A DNA stretch of 64,000 bases from Shimia aestuarii (GTDB lineage Bacteria; Pseudomonadota; Alphaproteobacteria; Rhodobacterales; Rhodobacteraceae), in assembly GCF_900114635.1 (NCBI RefSeq), contig NZ_FOTQ01000004.1, forward strand, positions 246,887 to 310,886, given 5' to 3'. Under the pieces are notes generated by a model. It saw only the letters and a program-made list of their open reading frames with translations, was not told the DNA's origin and did no database searches. Shown in pieces: positions 8,975-18,156 of the stretch (its first letter is position 1; each line of letters opens with the position of its first letter). A program made the position numbers and the translations under genes.

Positions 8975-10089
8975 GCGCGGGACCTCCGCCGCCAATGGAT
9001 CGGATTCGATGCCAAGCGCATAATGCCGAAGATCAGGACGGTGCCGAGCAATGCCGGAGCATAAACAAGAGGCCACATGTTCGGATGGTTGCGTACCGGG
9101 TCTGTCATGGCACTCTTTGTCAACTCAAGAATGACCAGAAGGACAAAGGCGATCAGAATCTGTTTCCAGACGCCAAAGCGGCTGTACCCTCCGACGAGCA
9201 GCACGGCAAATCCGACCAACGGGAAGACGATTGTGGAAAGGGCCTGGGCAAAGCGGCCGTGACCTTCGTAGACAATGACGCCCCGGTCGATATTCGTTTC
9301 TCGCGCGAGCCTATAGCTATCAAAAAGCAACTCGGTGGTTTGAAGGTGTTTGATTTCGCGTCTTGGCTTGGCATCGCGGTTTATTACGGTACCGATATCG
9401 TATGAGAAATCCGAGAAATTGGTGGTGATCAGACGTCCATCTTTGGTTGAATGAACCTGAGCAAGGCCGCTGACCATGATCAGCTTGGGGCCGGAGTCGT
9501 CCTGAACCAGATAGGCCTCTTCCGCTGTGTAGGTTGTCGTGCGCGCCGGGTTGCGCCGGTCTGAAAGGAAAACGTCGCGCAGAACGCCATCATTGGAGAT
9601 TTCGCGGATATAGAATGTGACACCGGAAGTCGGGTGAAGGAAAGTTCCCTCTGTTAACAGCCGGGACGTAACGTTCTCGGCGATTTCCTTTTGGCGCTCG
9701 GTGAGCTGGACAAGGCTGGCCGGGACAAGAAAGTGAGTGAGGGCTGACATCATCACCGCAACAATGATGCCGAAATACAGAACGGGCCGCCCGAGGCGCC
9801 AGGGGCTGAACCCGGTGGCCTGCATCACGGTCAGTTCGCTTTCGCTGCTCAAACGGTTGATCACGTAGACCGTTGCAGCGAAGACGGACATGGGCAGCAC
9901 CAAGCGAATGACGTTCGGCAGGCTGAGGATCGTGAGTTCAAGAAAGACGGTCGCGTTCTGACCGCTGGCGATCAGTTGATCGAACAGGACGACAGCGCGA
10001 TTGACCCAGTAGACCGACACCAGAACCAGTGAAAAAAAGCCAAACAGAGTCAGGAGCTGCGACAGGATATATCTGTCGAATCTGCTCAC
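8971..10089 (-). CDS. lptF: LPS export ABC transporter permease LptF
   Basis: Inner-membrane permease paired with LptG. I chose the GTG at 10089 (VSRFDRYILSQLL) because it has a GGGGGA ribosome-binding sequence about 10 bases upstream. The six-codon longer form begins at TTG and would swallow that site. The order of features is TM1, TM2 with the coupling-helix region, a periplasmic domain (about 110-260), then two to three C-terminal helices (IVFPLVGFAVLLVGGY). It is the first gene of the lptF-lptG-lptD-surA-pdxA operon and is divergent from pepA, so its promoter should lie in 10090-10219. Confidence 0.93.
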   Translation of the reverse strand: MSRFDRYILSQLLTLFGFFSLVLVSVYWVNRAVVLFDQLIASGQNATVFLELTILSLPNVIRLVLPMSVFAATVYVINRLSSESELTVMQATGFSPWRLGRPVLYFGIIVAVMMSALTHFLVPASLVQLTERQKEIAENVTSRLLTEGTFLHPTSGVTFYIREISNDGVLRDVFLSDRRNPARTTTYTAEEAYLVQDDSGPKLIMVSGLAQVHSTKDGRLITTNFSDFSYDIGTVINRDAKPRREIKHLQTTELLFDSYRLARETNIDRGVIVYEGHGRFAQALSTIVFPLVGFAVLLVGGYSRFGVWKQILIAFVLLVILELTKSAMTDPVRNHPNMWPLVYAPALLGTVLIFGIMRLASNPIHWRRRSRA

Positions 10090-10219
10090 TGCCCAAGAAT
10101 CCCCCAAAGCATCTTGTTTTGAGCGAACATTAGAGGAATTGGAACACTGGGAAAACTGCTATCTGGCAAATACAGTCTGCGCAGGCTAGGACTCACGCAA
10201 AATGTAGGGGAGTTGAGAC

Positions 10220-11695
10220 GTGTCGAAACCTGTGAGCATTTCCTTTGAGGAGACAAACCTAGATGCTGTGGCGGCAGCAGAAGGCCGGATTTGCGTGTTG
10301 GTTCCGTTGGAGGGGAACCTGGGCCAGGAAGCGCGACGCGTGAACCGGTTGAGCCGGGGCGCCATCGAGCGCATGCGCGCGGCGCAGGGAGAAGAAGCCA
10401 AGGTCGGGGATCATGCCGCGCTTGCATGGCCGATGGGGTTGGCGGCGCAGGCCGTCGACGTGGTTTTCCTTCCGCGTCGTTGTACCGTCGAAGAGGCACG
10501 CAAGGCAGGCGCGAAATTGGCGCAGCAGCGGGGCGGCAAAGACGTGCTGGTTCTGGCGGGAAATCACCCGAAAGCCGCTGAAATTGCAATGGGTTTGGCA
10601 CTGCGCGACTATGGTTTCGACGACCACAAGACCGCCGATGCTGCCCCGGACGCGCGCAAAGTGCGCTTCATGGTCTCCAAGCCCGAAGAAGTTTCGGCAG
10701 CAGCGGAACCACTCCTGGCGGTTGCAGAGGGAGTGTTTTTCACCCGTGATCTGGTGAATGAACCGGCCAATGTTCTTACAACCAGTGAGTTCGCAGCGCG
10801 GCTGGAGGCGATGCGGGGCATTGGTCTTGAGGTCGAAATCCTTGAAGAAAGGGCCTTGGAAGACCTAGGGATGGGCGCGCTGTTGTCGGTTGGGGAAGGA
10901 TCGGACAGCCCGTCCAAAGTGGCAGTGATGCAATGGAATGGCGGTGACAAGGAGGCCGCTCCGCTGGCGCTTGTTGGCAAGGGTGTCGTTTTCGATACCG
11001 GCGGCATTTCTCTCAAGCCGGCGGCCGGCATGGAAGATATGACCATGGATATGGGCGGCGCCGGTGTTGTGGCGGGTGTGATGCGCGCGCTTGCGCTGCG
11101 CAAGGCCAAGGCCAATGTCGTGGGGCTTGTCGGTCTGGTCGAGAACATGCCTTCAGGGCGCGCGACCCGTCCGGGGGACGTGGTGACGTCAATGAAAGGC
11201 GATACGATCGAGGTGATCAACACCGATGCCGAGGGGCGTTTGGTGTTGTGTGACGTGATGCATTACGCACAGGATCGGTTCAAACCGGCTGCGATGATTG
11301 ATCTGGCCACGCTGACAGGGGCGATTATCATCGGTCTAGGACATGAAAAAGCAGGTGTTTTTGCCAATGACGACGCTTTGTGCAATCAATTCCTCAAAGC
11401 TGCGGACAGCGAGAATGAAGGCGCATGGCGCATGCCGCTTGGGCAAGCCTATGCCGATCAGCTGAAGTCGCGTATTGCCGATCTCAAAAACACCGGGGGG
11501 CGTCCGGCTGGGTCGGTGACGGCGGCCGAATTCCTGCACCGGTTTGTTCAGGAGGGCGTGCCGTGGATACACCTCGACATTGCCGGGGTTGCCAGCGTGA
11601 AAACCGACACCGCCTATGCGCCGAAGGGGGCAACGGGATGGGGAGTGATGGCGCTCAACCGGCTGGTGGCGGACCAGTTCGAAACCGGGGAATAG
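10220..11695 (+). CDS. pepA: Leucyl aminopeptidase (family M17)
   Basis: A 491-aa cytosolic di-metal aminopeptidase. The family signature NTDAEGRL is intact (VINTDAEGRLVLCD, about residue 335). The metal- and substrate-binding KGVVFDTGGISLKP and the C-terminal GPVxAxxFL-like GSVTAAEFL are present. The start is GTG at 10220, preceded by an AGGGGAG ribosome-binding site 7-8 bases upstream. In some bacteria PepA also binds DNA; nothing here tests that. holC begins four bases after the stop, a common pairing in proteobacteria. Confidence 0.96.
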   Translation: MSKPVSISFEETNLDAVAAAEGRICVLVPLEGNLGQEARRVNRLSRGAIERMRAAQGEEAKVGDHAALAWPMGLAAQAVDVVFLPRRCTVEEARKAGAKLAQQRGGKDVLVLAGNHPKAAEIAMGLALRDYGFDDHKTADAAPDARKVRFMVSKPEEVSAAAEPLLAVAEGVFFTRDLVNEPANVLTTSEFAARLEAMRGIGLEVEILEERALEDLGMGALLSVGEGSDSPSKVAVMQWNGGDKEAAPLALVGKGVVFDTGGISLKPAAGMEDMTMDMGGAGVVAGVMRALALRKAKANVVGLVGLVENMPSGRATRPGDVVTSMKGDTIEVINTDAEGRLVLCDVMHYAQDRFKPAAMIDLATLTGAIIIGLGHEKAGVFANDDALCNQFLKAADSENEGAWRMPLGQAYADQLKSRIADLKNTGGRPAGSVTAAEFLHRFVQEGVPWIHLDIAGVASVKTDTAYAPKGATGWGVMALNRLVADQFETGE

Positions 11696-11699
11696 AGGC

Positions 11700-12161
11700 G
11701 TGGGCGCAGCCTATTTCTATCATCTGACCCGTGCGCCGCTGGAGGCGACCTTGCCGCGCCTCATTGAAAAGGCGCGTGGGGCGGGCTGGAAAATCGCCGT
11801 GCGCGGACAGGATCCGCAGCGCATGGAGTGGCTCGACCAGAAACTCTGGTTGCTGGGCGACGAGAGTTTCTTGGCACATGGGCTCGAAGGCGGCCCCCAC
11901 GACGCTTTGCAGCCAGTCCTGTTGACCTCTGGCGATGCGCGCCCGAACAATGCCTCCTGTGTCATGGCGATTGATGGGGCGGATGTTGCGGCAGACGAAG
12001 TGAATGCGCTTGAGCGGGTGTGTATCCTGTTTGATGGACACGACCCGGACGCGGTCCAGCATGCACGGGGGCAATGGAAGGCGCTGGTGGATGCAGGCTG
12101 CAGCGCTCAATACTGGAGCGAAGAAGGCGGTGCCTGGCAGAAGAAGGCGGAAAGCGGCTAG
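11700..12161 (+). CDS. holC: DNA polymerase III subunit chi
   Basis: A 153-aa protein of the HolC family, which links the clamp loader to single-strand-binding protein at the fork. Recognisable elements are the N-terminal YFYHLTRAPLEATLPRLIEKA, WKIAVRG, the WLDQKLWLLGDESFLAHG core and the C-terminal DGHDPDAVQHAR. The start is GTG four bases after the pepA stop, so translation is probably coupled. The pepA-holC order supports the call. Confidence 0.93.
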   Translation: MGAAYFYHLTRAPLEATLPRLIEKARGAGWKIAVRGQDPQRMEWLDQKLWLLGDESFLAHGLEGGPHDALQPVLLTSGDARPNNASCVMAIDGADVAADEVNALERVCILFDGHDPDAVQHARGQWKALVDAGCSAQYWSEEGGAWQKKAESG

Positions 12162-12167
12162 ACGCGG

Positions 12168-12758
12168 CTAGCGGATGAGGATCATGCGATTGCCTGCGAT
12201 CGTGATCTGCTCGTAGCGTTGAAGATACGACATGCCGAGCAAGGATTGCTGCAACTCGCCACCATTGATGCGGGCGGCAATGTTGCGGTCTTGGATGCCA
12301 TCCAGTGAAACGGACTCAAGCCGGACCGGTGCGGTGCGCACCTCTCCGTTTGCCGTCATAGCGCGCCCATAATAGGGCAGGTCGTCCGGATTGAACCCCA
12401 CCCGGCGCGCATCCTGTTTGCTCAGAACGATATCGGACGCGCCAGTGTCCACGATGAACGTGACCGGTGTGTTGTTCACTTCCAGTGTCAGGCGATAGTG
12501 GCCATCCTGCCCCCGTGGAATCTCGATCCTGCCAGCATCGGAGAAGACCGCCTGCGTGGGTCTGACCGTCGAGCGGATATCGTCCCACAGGCCGACGACC
12601 GCGATCATGCCGAGGATAATCAGCCCCCAGATAACGGCCTGCTGGAGCGTCTTTCCCAAAGAGTTGCGATTGCTGACAAAAAACCAGAAACCAACGGCGG
12701 CGGTCAGGAGGACGAGATAGGCGAGGTTTCCGATTTCGATATTGCTCATGAGGAGCAT
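12168..12758 (-). CDS. Membrane-anchored retropepsin-like aspartic protease (TIGR02281 type)
   Basis: A 196-aa protein with two N-terminal hydrophobic helices (about 10-29 and 44-62) followed by a single aspartic-protease lobe. The catalytic motif FIVDTGASDIVLS lies near residue 105, and a second conserved stretch LLGMSYLQRY near the C-terminus fits the retropepsin fold. A single lobe implies a homodimer. The substrate is unknown. A second ATG three codons in (MSNIEIGN) is an equally good start because neither has a clear ribosome-binding site. It converges on holC. Confidence 0.87.
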   Translation of the reverse strand: MLLMSNIEIGNLAYLVLLTAAVGFWFFVSNRNSLGKTLQQAVIWGLIILGMIAVVGLWDDIRSTVRPTQAVFSDAGRIEIPRGQDGHYRLTLEVNNTPVTFIVDTGASDIVLSKQDARRVGFNPDDLPYYGRAMTANGEVRTAPVRLESVSLDGIQDRNIAARINGGELQQSLLGMSYLQRYEQITIAGNRMILIR

Positions 12759-12787
12759 ATAGGCGTGAATGGATCTGTCGGGAAGGG

Positions 12788-13414
12788 TCAGGTGACAAAA
12801 CCAAAATCGCGCAGCCCCGTCAGGATGAACTGAACCGCTAGGGCCGCCAGCAACATGCCCAGAAGCCGGGTGACGACGTTGATGCCGGTGCGCCCCAACG
12901 CCCGTTCAAAAAGTCCGGCCATGAGGAAAAGACCCAGCACCACGACCAGAACCGCCATGGCAACGCCCAGCACGAGGAACGTGGATTGCACTCCAGGGTA
13001 CTGACCGGACAGGAGGATGATCGTCGCGATCGAACCCGGTCCCGCGATCAGCGGAATGGCCAGCGGGAAAACCGATGGATCAGGGTGATCTTCCTCGTCC
13101 GCATCGCCAGCCTGATCTTCGCGACGCTTGCTGCGTCGTTCGAATAGCATGTCAAGCGCAGTCAGAAACAGGAGAACGCCGCCGGCAATACGGAAGGCAG
13201 GCATGGAAATGCCCACGAACCCCAGGACGGCCTCGCCCAGAAAGGCGAACATTGCCAGAAGGACAAAAGCGATTAGGCAGGAGCGGATGGCAATGGCACG
13301 GCGCTGCGCGGGCGGAACACCCTGAGTCAGAGCCACGAACAAAGGCATCAACCCAATGGGGTCGATGATCACGAAGAGCGTGACGAAGGCGGTTATCAGC
13401 GCAGACGTGTCCAT
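12788..13414 (-). CDS. MarC-family integral membrane protein
   Basis: A 208-aa protein with six predicted membrane helices. IDPIGLMPLFVALTQG near the N-terminus and PLIAGPGSIATIILLS in the second half are the duplicated family motifs. MarC proteins were once linked to antibiotic resistance, but their transport role is unsettled. The cytoplasmic loop between them is acidic and charged (RRSKRREDQAGDADEEDH). It lies between the protease gene and the ABC-F gene on the same strand, with no overlap to suggest a dedicated operon role. Confidence 0.9.
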   Translation of the reverse strand: MDTSALITAFVTLFVIIDPIGLMPLFVALTQGVPPAQRRAIAIRSCLIAFVLLAMFAFLGEAVLGFVGISMPAFRIAGGVLLFLTALDMLFERRSKRREDQAGDADEEDHPDPSVFPLAIPLIAGPGSIATIILLSGQYPGVQSTFLVLGVAMAVLVVVLGLFLMAGLFERALGRTGINVVTRLLGMLLAALAVQFILTGLRDFGFVT

Positions 13415-13429
13415 CGGGAACCCTAGCCC

Positions 13430-15277
13430 TCAGCTCTCGGCTTTTTCAAGTTTTTCCAGGGCGCGTATCCACAAATCCTCGGCGCGGTCCTGTGCGTCTC
13501 GGACTTCGGCGTATTTGCGCTGCCAGATTTCCAATTCACCCTGCTTTCCGTCCTCGTAGATGGACGGATCGGCCAGCTTTTTCGCCAGCTTCTCGCTCAT
13601 TTCGTTGAGCTTTTCCACACGCGCTTCACATTTGCGGATTTCGGTCTTCAGGGCCTGAATATCCGTGCGGGAGGCGCGCTTGGGGGCGGGTTTTTCCTTG
13701 GTTTTACCCGCGGGTTTGTCAGCGCTGAGCAGAAGTTTGCGATAGGCGGGAAGGTCTTCTTCATAGGGTTTAACGGTGCCACCCTGAACCAGCCACAGAC
13801 GATCTGCGACCAGCGTGAGAAGGTGCATGTCGTGGCTGACAAGAATGACGGCTCCTGAATAGGCCGTGAGCGCTTCAACCAGCGCTTCACGGCTTTCGAT
13901 GTCAAGGTGGTTGGTCGGTTCGTCAAGGATCAGGAGATGCGGTGCGTCGAGCGTGGCCAGCAATAAAGACAAGCGGGCTTTTTGCCCCCCCGACAAACGC
14001 CCGACTTCGGTTTCCGCCTGAGCGGCGCCCAGTCCGAACCCGGCAAGGCGGGCGCGCAGCCGGGCCTGTCCTTCGCTGGGACGTTCGCGCATCAGGTGCT
14101 GGATCGGGGTCTCATCAATGTAAAGTTCGTCCACTTGATGCTGGGCAAAAAAGCCGATCCGCAGCTTACTGGAGGTTGTGATCTTGCCGCCCAACGGATC
14201 GAGCCGACCGGACAGAAGTTTGGCCAGCGTGGACTTGCCCTGACCGTTTTTGCCAAGCAATGCAATGCGGTCGTCCTGATCGATGCGCAGGTTCAGGTTC
14301 TTGAGCACCACCGTATCGCCATAGCCAGTCGATCCGCCTTCCACGGCAATAATCGGCGGCGAGAGTTCCTCTGGTTTTGGGAAGGTGAAAACGACACGGG
14401 CCGCGTCTTCCGGTGCAGTAATCGGCGTCATCTTTTCGAGCATCTTGACGCGCGACTGGGCCTGTTTGGCCTTGCTGGCCTTGGCTTTGAAACGATCCAC
14501 GAAGGCCTGAAGATGTTCGCGCTGAGCCTGCTGCTTTTTGGCCGCTGCGGTTTGCACGGCGCGCTGTTCAGCGCGTTGGCGGGCAAACTGGTCGTAGGGG
14601 CCGGAGTAGTAGGTGAGTTTACGCTCATCAAGGTGCAGGATCGCCCCGACGGAACGGTTCAAAAGCTCTCGGTCGTGGCTGATGATCAGTACAGTATGGG
14701 GGTATTTGACCAGATAGTTTTCCAGCCAAAGCGCCCCTTCAAGATCAAGGTAGTTTGTCGGCTCGTCCAATAACAGATAATCGGGCTGTGAAAACAGGAC
14801 CGCCGCCAGGGCAACGCGCATCCGCCATCCGCCCGAGAAGGCGGAGCAGGGCATCTGTTGCTCGGCATGGTCAAAGCCAAGGCCCTTGAGGATGGAACCT
14901 GCGCGGGCCTCTGCGCTCCAGGCATCAATATCGGCCAGTCGGGTCTGAATTTCAGCGATCCGATTGGAGTCGGTTGCCGTTTCGGCTTCGGCCATCAGGG
15001 ACGCGCGTTCGGTGTCGGCGGCCAGCACCGTGTCAATTAGCGACACTTCGTTGCCGGGCACCTCCTGAGCCACACCACCGATGCGCGCGCGCTGGGGCAG
15101 GGTGATCGAGCCGCCTTCAAGGGCCAGTTCCCCACGGATCAGGCGGAAAAGCGTGGTTTTGCCAGCCCCGTTACGACCGATCAGTCCCACCTTGTGACCG
15201 GGGGGAATCGTGGCGGAAGCGTCTTGAAACAGGGGGCGGCCTTCGACGGAGTAGCTGATATCTGAAATCTTGAGCAT
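13430..15277 (-). CDS. ABC-F family ATPase (Uup/YheS-like)
   Basis: A 615-aa soluble protein with two ABC cassettes and no membrane domain, as in ABC-F ribosome-associated ATPases. Walker A motifs are GRNGAGKTT (about 29-37) and GKNGQGKST (second cassette). Signature motifs are SGGWRMR and SGGQKAR, with LLLDEPTNYLDLE and LILDEPTNHLDIE as Walker B regions. The linker is basic and alpha-helical, and the C-terminus carries a Lys/Glu-rich coiled coil (about 535-612). The start MLKISDISYS at 15277 is chosen over a 12-codon longer form because it begins the first beta-strand of the cassette. Confidence 0.92.
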   Translation of the reverse strand: MLKISDISYSVEGRPLFQDASATIPPGHKVGLIGRNGAGKTTLFRLIRGELALEGGSITLPQRARIGGVAQEVPGNEVSLIDTVLAADTERASLMAEAETATDSNRIAEIQTRLADIDAWSAEARAGSILKGLGFDHAEQQMPCSAFSGGWRMRVALAAVLFSQPDYLLLDEPTNYLDLEGALWLENYLVKYPHTVLIISHDRELLNRSVGAILHLDERKLTYYSGPYDQFARQRAEQRAVQTAAAKKQQAQREHLQAFVDRFKAKASKAKQAQSRVKMLEKMTPITAPEDAARVVFTFPKPEELSPPIIAVEGGSTGYGDTVVLKNLNLRIDQDDRIALLGKNGQGKSTLAKLLSGRLDPLGGKITTSSKLRIGFFAQHQVDELYIDETPIQHLMRERPSEGQARLRARLAGFGLGAAQAETEVGRLSGGQKARLSLLLATLDAPHLLILDEPTNHLDIESREALVEALTAYSGAVILVSHDMHLLTLVADRLWLVQGGTVKPYEEDLPAYRKLLLSADKPAGKTKEKPAPKRASRTDIQALKTEIRKCEARVEKLNEMSEKLAKKLADPSIYEDGKQGELEIWQRKYAEVRDAQDRAEDLWIRALEKLEKAES

Positions 15278-15405
15278 GTGAGACCGTTTGACTGAACAAG
15301 AGAGCGGCGTCAATCATCGCTTTTCATGGGGGAGAACCCATGTTATCGGAGCGCCAATTCGAACATCAGTGGAGCAGGCCGCTCCGCTTAAAAAGGAGAT
15401 ACACA

Positions 15406-15828
15406 ATGGCGCTGGAACGCACCTTTTCGATCATCAAACCCGATGCCACCCGCCGCAACCTGACTGGCAAGATCAATGCCAAGTTCGAGGAAGCCGGTCT
15501 GCGCATCGTTGCCCAGAAGCGCATTCACCTGACCAAGGCGCAAGCCGGCGAATTCTATGCCGTGCACAAAGAGCGCCCCTTCTATGACGAGCTGTGCGAA
15601 TTCATGGCGTCGGCTCCGATCGTTGCGCAGGTTCTGGAAGGCGAAGGCGCGATTGCAAAGAACCGCGAAGTCATGGGGGCAACCAACCCAGCCGACGCGG
15701 CACCCGGCACCATCCGCGCCGAATTCGCCGAGTCAGTTGGCGAGAACTCGGTGCACGGCTCGGACGCTCCTGAAACAGCCGCAGTTGAAATCGCATATTT
15801 CTTCTCGGGCCTGGAACTGGTGGGCTAA
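15406..15828 (+). CDS. ndk: Nucleoside diphosphate kinase
   Basis: A 140-aa enzyme that balances (d)NTP pools through a phosphohistidine intermediate. [18 protein letters not shown] opens the protein. The active-site histidine lies in [19 protein letters not shown] (NxxHGSD), and [15 protein letters not shown] is also diagnostic. The ATG at 15406 is preceded by AAAAGGAG 6 bases upstream and matches the family N-terminus, unlike the 22-codon longer frame. It diverges from the ABC-F gene. Confidence 0.97.
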   Translation: MALERTFSIIKPDATRRNLTGKINAKFEEAGLRIVAQKRIHLTKAQAGEFYAVHKERPFYDELCEFMASAPIVAQVLEGEGAIAKNREVMGATNPADAAPGTIRAEFAESVGENSVHGSDAPETAAVEIAYFFSGLELVG

Positions 15829-15891
15829 GGGTTTCGGATAGCTAACGCGATCCGGCCGATGTTGGGGCGCAACCCCGACACACATGCCCAA

Positions 15892-15909
15892 GTGGGGGCC
15901 AGCCCCCAC
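15892..15909. terminator. Stem-loop between convergent ndk and the TfoX-C gene
   Basis: GTGGGGG and CCCCCAC form a perfect 7-bp stem with a 4-base CCAG loop. There is no clear T-tract on either side, so it may be a weak bidirectional terminator or simply an mRNA-end structure. It sits in the 111-bp gap where both flanking genes end. Confidence 0.35.
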
Positions 15910-15939
15910 ACCCCCGTGGTTCTTCCGGAAAAAGAAAGA

Positions 15940-16272
15940 TCAGGGGCGTTTCTCAATGACGCCGATCCTGTCGAGGGCCGCTTCGAGTTCGGAGCGGCCT
16001 TTGTCGTGGGCTGCGGCCTTGATTGCATCAAAACGTTTGCGCAGGGCGGCCTTTTCCTTGCCTTTGCAATCATTCCACGGCCGGCCCTGCAGACCCATCA
16101 CGAGCACGTAGTACCCGATGAAGTGCGGCCTGGCGCCACTTTTCAGGAGTTGGGTGTAGGCAGTGTCCGCCCCCAGCGCACGAAGTTCCTGGGCTGAGTG
16201 AATGCCAGCCCGATTGCATGCCTGTTCGAAGGCAGGACCAAGATTGCGGATCGAGGAGACGGGGTCTGTCAT
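15940..16272 (-). CDS. TfoX C-terminal-domain protein
   Basis: A 110-aa protein matching the C-terminal domain of TfoX/Sxy proteins: SIRNLGPAFEQACNRAGI near the N-terminus, then AQELRALGADTAYTQLL, a helical bundle with a helix-hairpin-helix-like pattern. The N-terminal TfoX domain is missing, which is common for stand-alone versions. The rest (GLQGRPWNDCKGKEKAAL) is helical and charged. The role is unknown; a link to competence cannot be inferred from this domain alone. It is the last complete chromosomal gene before the integrated element. Confidence 0.8.
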   Translation of the reverse strand: MTDPVSSIRNLGPAFEQACNRAGIHSAQELRALGADTAYTQLLKSGARPHFIGYYVLVMGLQGRPWNDCKGKEKAALRKRFDAIKAAAHDKGRSELEAALDRIGVIEKRP

Positions 16273-16312
16273 GTGGGCCAGATTAATCCATGTAGCCGCG
16301 CCTGCAATACTG

Positions 16313-16438
16313 TCAGATCATGGCCCAGTCAGTGAACACGTATTTCTTGACAGGTTTTTGTTTTGACGTGCCCGGATTCTGATCTTTCTTTTCCGGTTCT
16401 TGGCGTGGAGTCGGTTTGGTGTTCGTCACATAAGGCAT
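16313..16438 (-). CDS. Possible 41-aa small protein (uncertain)
   Basis: An open frame of 41 codons starting MPYVTNTKPTPRQEP and ending KKYVFTDWAMI. Its Pro/Lys/Gln-rich body with an aromatic C-terminus reads like a genuine small protein, but no ribosome-binding site precedes the ATG. An overlapping frame (MRKQIDALCDEH...) is also open and has a GGAAG five bases before its ATG. Either or neither may be translated. Otherwise the 349-bp stretch 16273-16621 holds only the terminator listed next. Confidence 0.2.
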   Translation of the reverse strand: MPYVTNTKPTPRQEPEKKDQNPGTSKQKPVKKYVFTDWAMI

Positions 16439-16570
16439 CTATCTGCTTTCTCATTATCTTCCGCCGATCCGTTTCAGCTGCGCCGCATTGGTGAAGGAAG
16501 CATGGCCAAATGGAATGGCGTTGTGATGCCGGGAAACAGGTCATTTCCTGCCGAGATTGTGCCGATATGA

Positions 16571-16614
16571 TCTGGAAAAACCAAAAGAACCCAGTGCTTT
16601 CACACTGAGTTCTT
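16571..16614 (-). terminator. Original terminator of tRNA-Asn, now stranded beyond attL
   Basis: The minus strand shows a 12-bp stem with one mismatch (16603-16614 pairing with 16585-16596, loop 6 nt), followed by TTTTGGTTTTT. It lies 8 bp below the 47-bp tRNA remnant at 16622-16668, exactly where the terminator of an intact tRNA-Asn on the minus strand would be. The integrated element has separated it from the gene. Confidence 0.65.
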
Positions 16615-16621
16615 GAAACTT

Positions 16622-16668
16622 TGGCTCCGGCGGTAGGGATCGAACCTACGACCAATTGATTAACAGTC
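16622..16668. repeat. attL: 47-bp copy of the tRNA-Asn 3' portion
   Basis: Identical over 47 bases to 29034-29080, beginning TGGCTCCGGCGG (CCA end on the minus strand) and ending AACAGTC, just past the anticodon. The flanks then diverge completely. This copy lacks the 5' part of the tRNA, so it is the chromosomal remnant displaced by integration. Confidence 0.93.
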
Positions 16669-16767
16669 TCAATTTTACCCCTTTGCTATCAATGGATTAC
16701 AGTCACAAATAGTTGATATTACTCAATTCGAGGGTGATGGAGGGGGATGGAGGGTGACTGAAAGGTA

Positions 16768-16795
16768 TTTCAAGAGTTGCCTGAGAGTTGCCTGA
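16768..16795 (+). repeat. Left arm-type recombinase site (tandem AGTTGCCTGA)
   Basis: Two copies of AGTTGCCTGA (16775-16784 and 16786-16795), 11 bp apart, preceded by TTTCAA. The same arrangement recurs at 28941-28967 near the other end. The site lies about 100 bp from attL and 105 bp upstream of the integrase start. Tandem decamers one helical turn apart near both ends are what lambda-type integrase or excisionase arm sites look like; binding is inferred. Confidence 0.65.
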
Positions 16796-16899
16796 TGGCT
16801 ATATCTGGGCTGAACAGTCAACTGGTCGTGAGGGGCCGGGTGGGTGCGGCGGCGGCAACCGCCACACCCGAGATGCCGGCAGGAGAGAAGAGGAATACC

Positions 16900-18156
16900 A
16901 TGCCGACACCAGAGAAAGTCATACCGCTGCACCCGACAGCGGCCAAGCCCAAGGGATCGATCAAGGTCAACTTCACGATCACCAGGCTGCGACAGCTTGT
17001 CGAAGAGACGGAGGGCAAATCGTTCTATGTCCATGACCTGGGGCAGCCAGGCCTATGCCTTCGGATGCAGAACGGGGCATGGGCCTTCTATTTCCAGAAG
17101 CGGGTCCGCAAAGAGCTCTACCGGATCAAGCTTGCCGACTGGCACGAGAAGGCCAAGATCGCCCCGTTGCGGGAGAAGGCGGCCGAGATCATGGCGTCGA
17201 TCCTTGACGGGTCCTACGGCCAGGAGAAGGCCGATGCGGCTGCCGATGACTTGGCGGCCATGACATGGGCCGAGGTCCTCGAGAAGCACATTGCGATCGC
17301 CGAGCTGCGGCCCTCGACTGCGAAGCAATACACCTATGCACTGGCAGCCTTTGGCGATCGTATCCCGGCCCGAGTGGCCGAGCTGACGGGGCAGGGGTGG
17401 CGGAAGGCCTTCGAGGCCTCGATCTCCGAGTGCCAGCTAACCACCCGAACCGCATCGACCTACGGCCGCTGCCTCAGGGCGATCTGGGAGACCTGGGCTT
17501 ACATGCACGAGCAGGCCAACCGGCCGCAGATCAACCCGGTGCGGTCGGGAATGCAGACGGGGCCCCGCAAGAGCCTCTGGGCGGCCCCTAAGGCCAAGGA
17601 CGGCCACATTCCGGCCGCTCGCATTGGCGACTGGCTAGAGGCATGCCGTGCTCTTGCGGCCGAGGCCGGGCCGCTTCTTGATGTACCCTTCGTGGCACTC
17701 GAGGCGATCCTGCTGACCGGGATGCGGTCGAGCGAGATGTCGCAGCTGCGATGGAGCGAAGTGCAAGGCGACTGGCTGCGGCTGCCGGGTGATCGGGTGA
17801 AGAACGGCAAGGCCTTCGGCAAGGCGATCACGCCCCGCCTGAGGCAGCTCCTCGACCACCAGGCAGGGGCATCCGAGACGTGGGTCTTTCCATCCTGGAA
17901 GTCTGACGGCCCGGTGAACGACCTTCGCAAAGCCCTCGGCAAGATCGAGGCCAAGACAGGCATCCGCGTCACGGTGCATGACCTCAGACGCACCTATATC
18001 CAGGCCGCCGAACGTGCCGGGGTCGAGCAAGGGATGCTGAAGCGGCTGGTCGGGCACAGCATAGAAAAGGATGTCACGGACAAGCATTACCTTGGCGACC
18101 TCGAGGACCGTAAGGCCGAGGCGGCCCTGCAAGTCGAGCGGGAGCTGCTGAAATGA
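16900..18156 (+). CDS. int: Tyrosine recombinase / phage-type integrase
   Basis: A 418-aa site-specific recombinase. Catalytic residues are visible: Arg276 (LLTGMRSSEMSQLRW), a lysine near 302-304, His360/Arg363 (HDLRRT), His386 (LVGHS) and nucleophile Tyr397 (DKHYLGD). The N-terminal part (about 23-110) resembles the arm-binding DUF4102-type domain and 120-215 the SAM-like core-binding domain. The ATG at 16900 follows GGAGAGAAGAGG. A longer TTG-started frame would run across the arm-site repeats and is unlikely. It lies next to attL, as expected for the enzyme that inserted this element into tRNA-Asn. Confidence 0.95.
   Translation: MPTPEKVIPLHPTAAKPKGSIKVNFTITRLRQLVEETEGKSFYVHDLGQPGLCLRMQNGAWAFYFQKRVRKELYRIKLADWHEKAKIAPLREKAAEIMASILDGSYGQEKADAAADDLAAMTWAEVLEKHIAIAELRPSTAKQYTYALAAFGDRIPARVAELTGQGWRKAFEASISECQLTTRTASTYGRCLRAIWETWAYMHEQANRPQINPVRSGMQTGPRKSLWAAPKAKDGHIPAARIGDWLEACRALAAEAGPLLDVPFVALEAILLTGMRSSEMSQLRWSEVQGDWLRLPGDRVKNGKAFGKAITPRLRQLLDHQAGASETWVFPSWKSDGPVNDLRKALGKIEAKTGIRVTVHDLRRTYIQAAERAGVEQGMLKRLVGHSIEKDVTDKHYLGDLEDRKAEAALQVERELLK

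Noticed and set aside
15288..15313. Overlapping TTGACT/CGTCAA boxes as divergent promoters of ndk and the ABC-F gene
   Set aside because: The matching -10 positions are poor (CAATCA and CAAACG), and the minus-strand start would leave almost no leader before the ABC-F ATG.
16777..16899. Longer integrase form starting at TTG
   Set aside because: It would read through the tandem decamer sites, has no ribosome-binding site, and adds a low-complexity Ala/Gly stretch unlike integrase N-termini.
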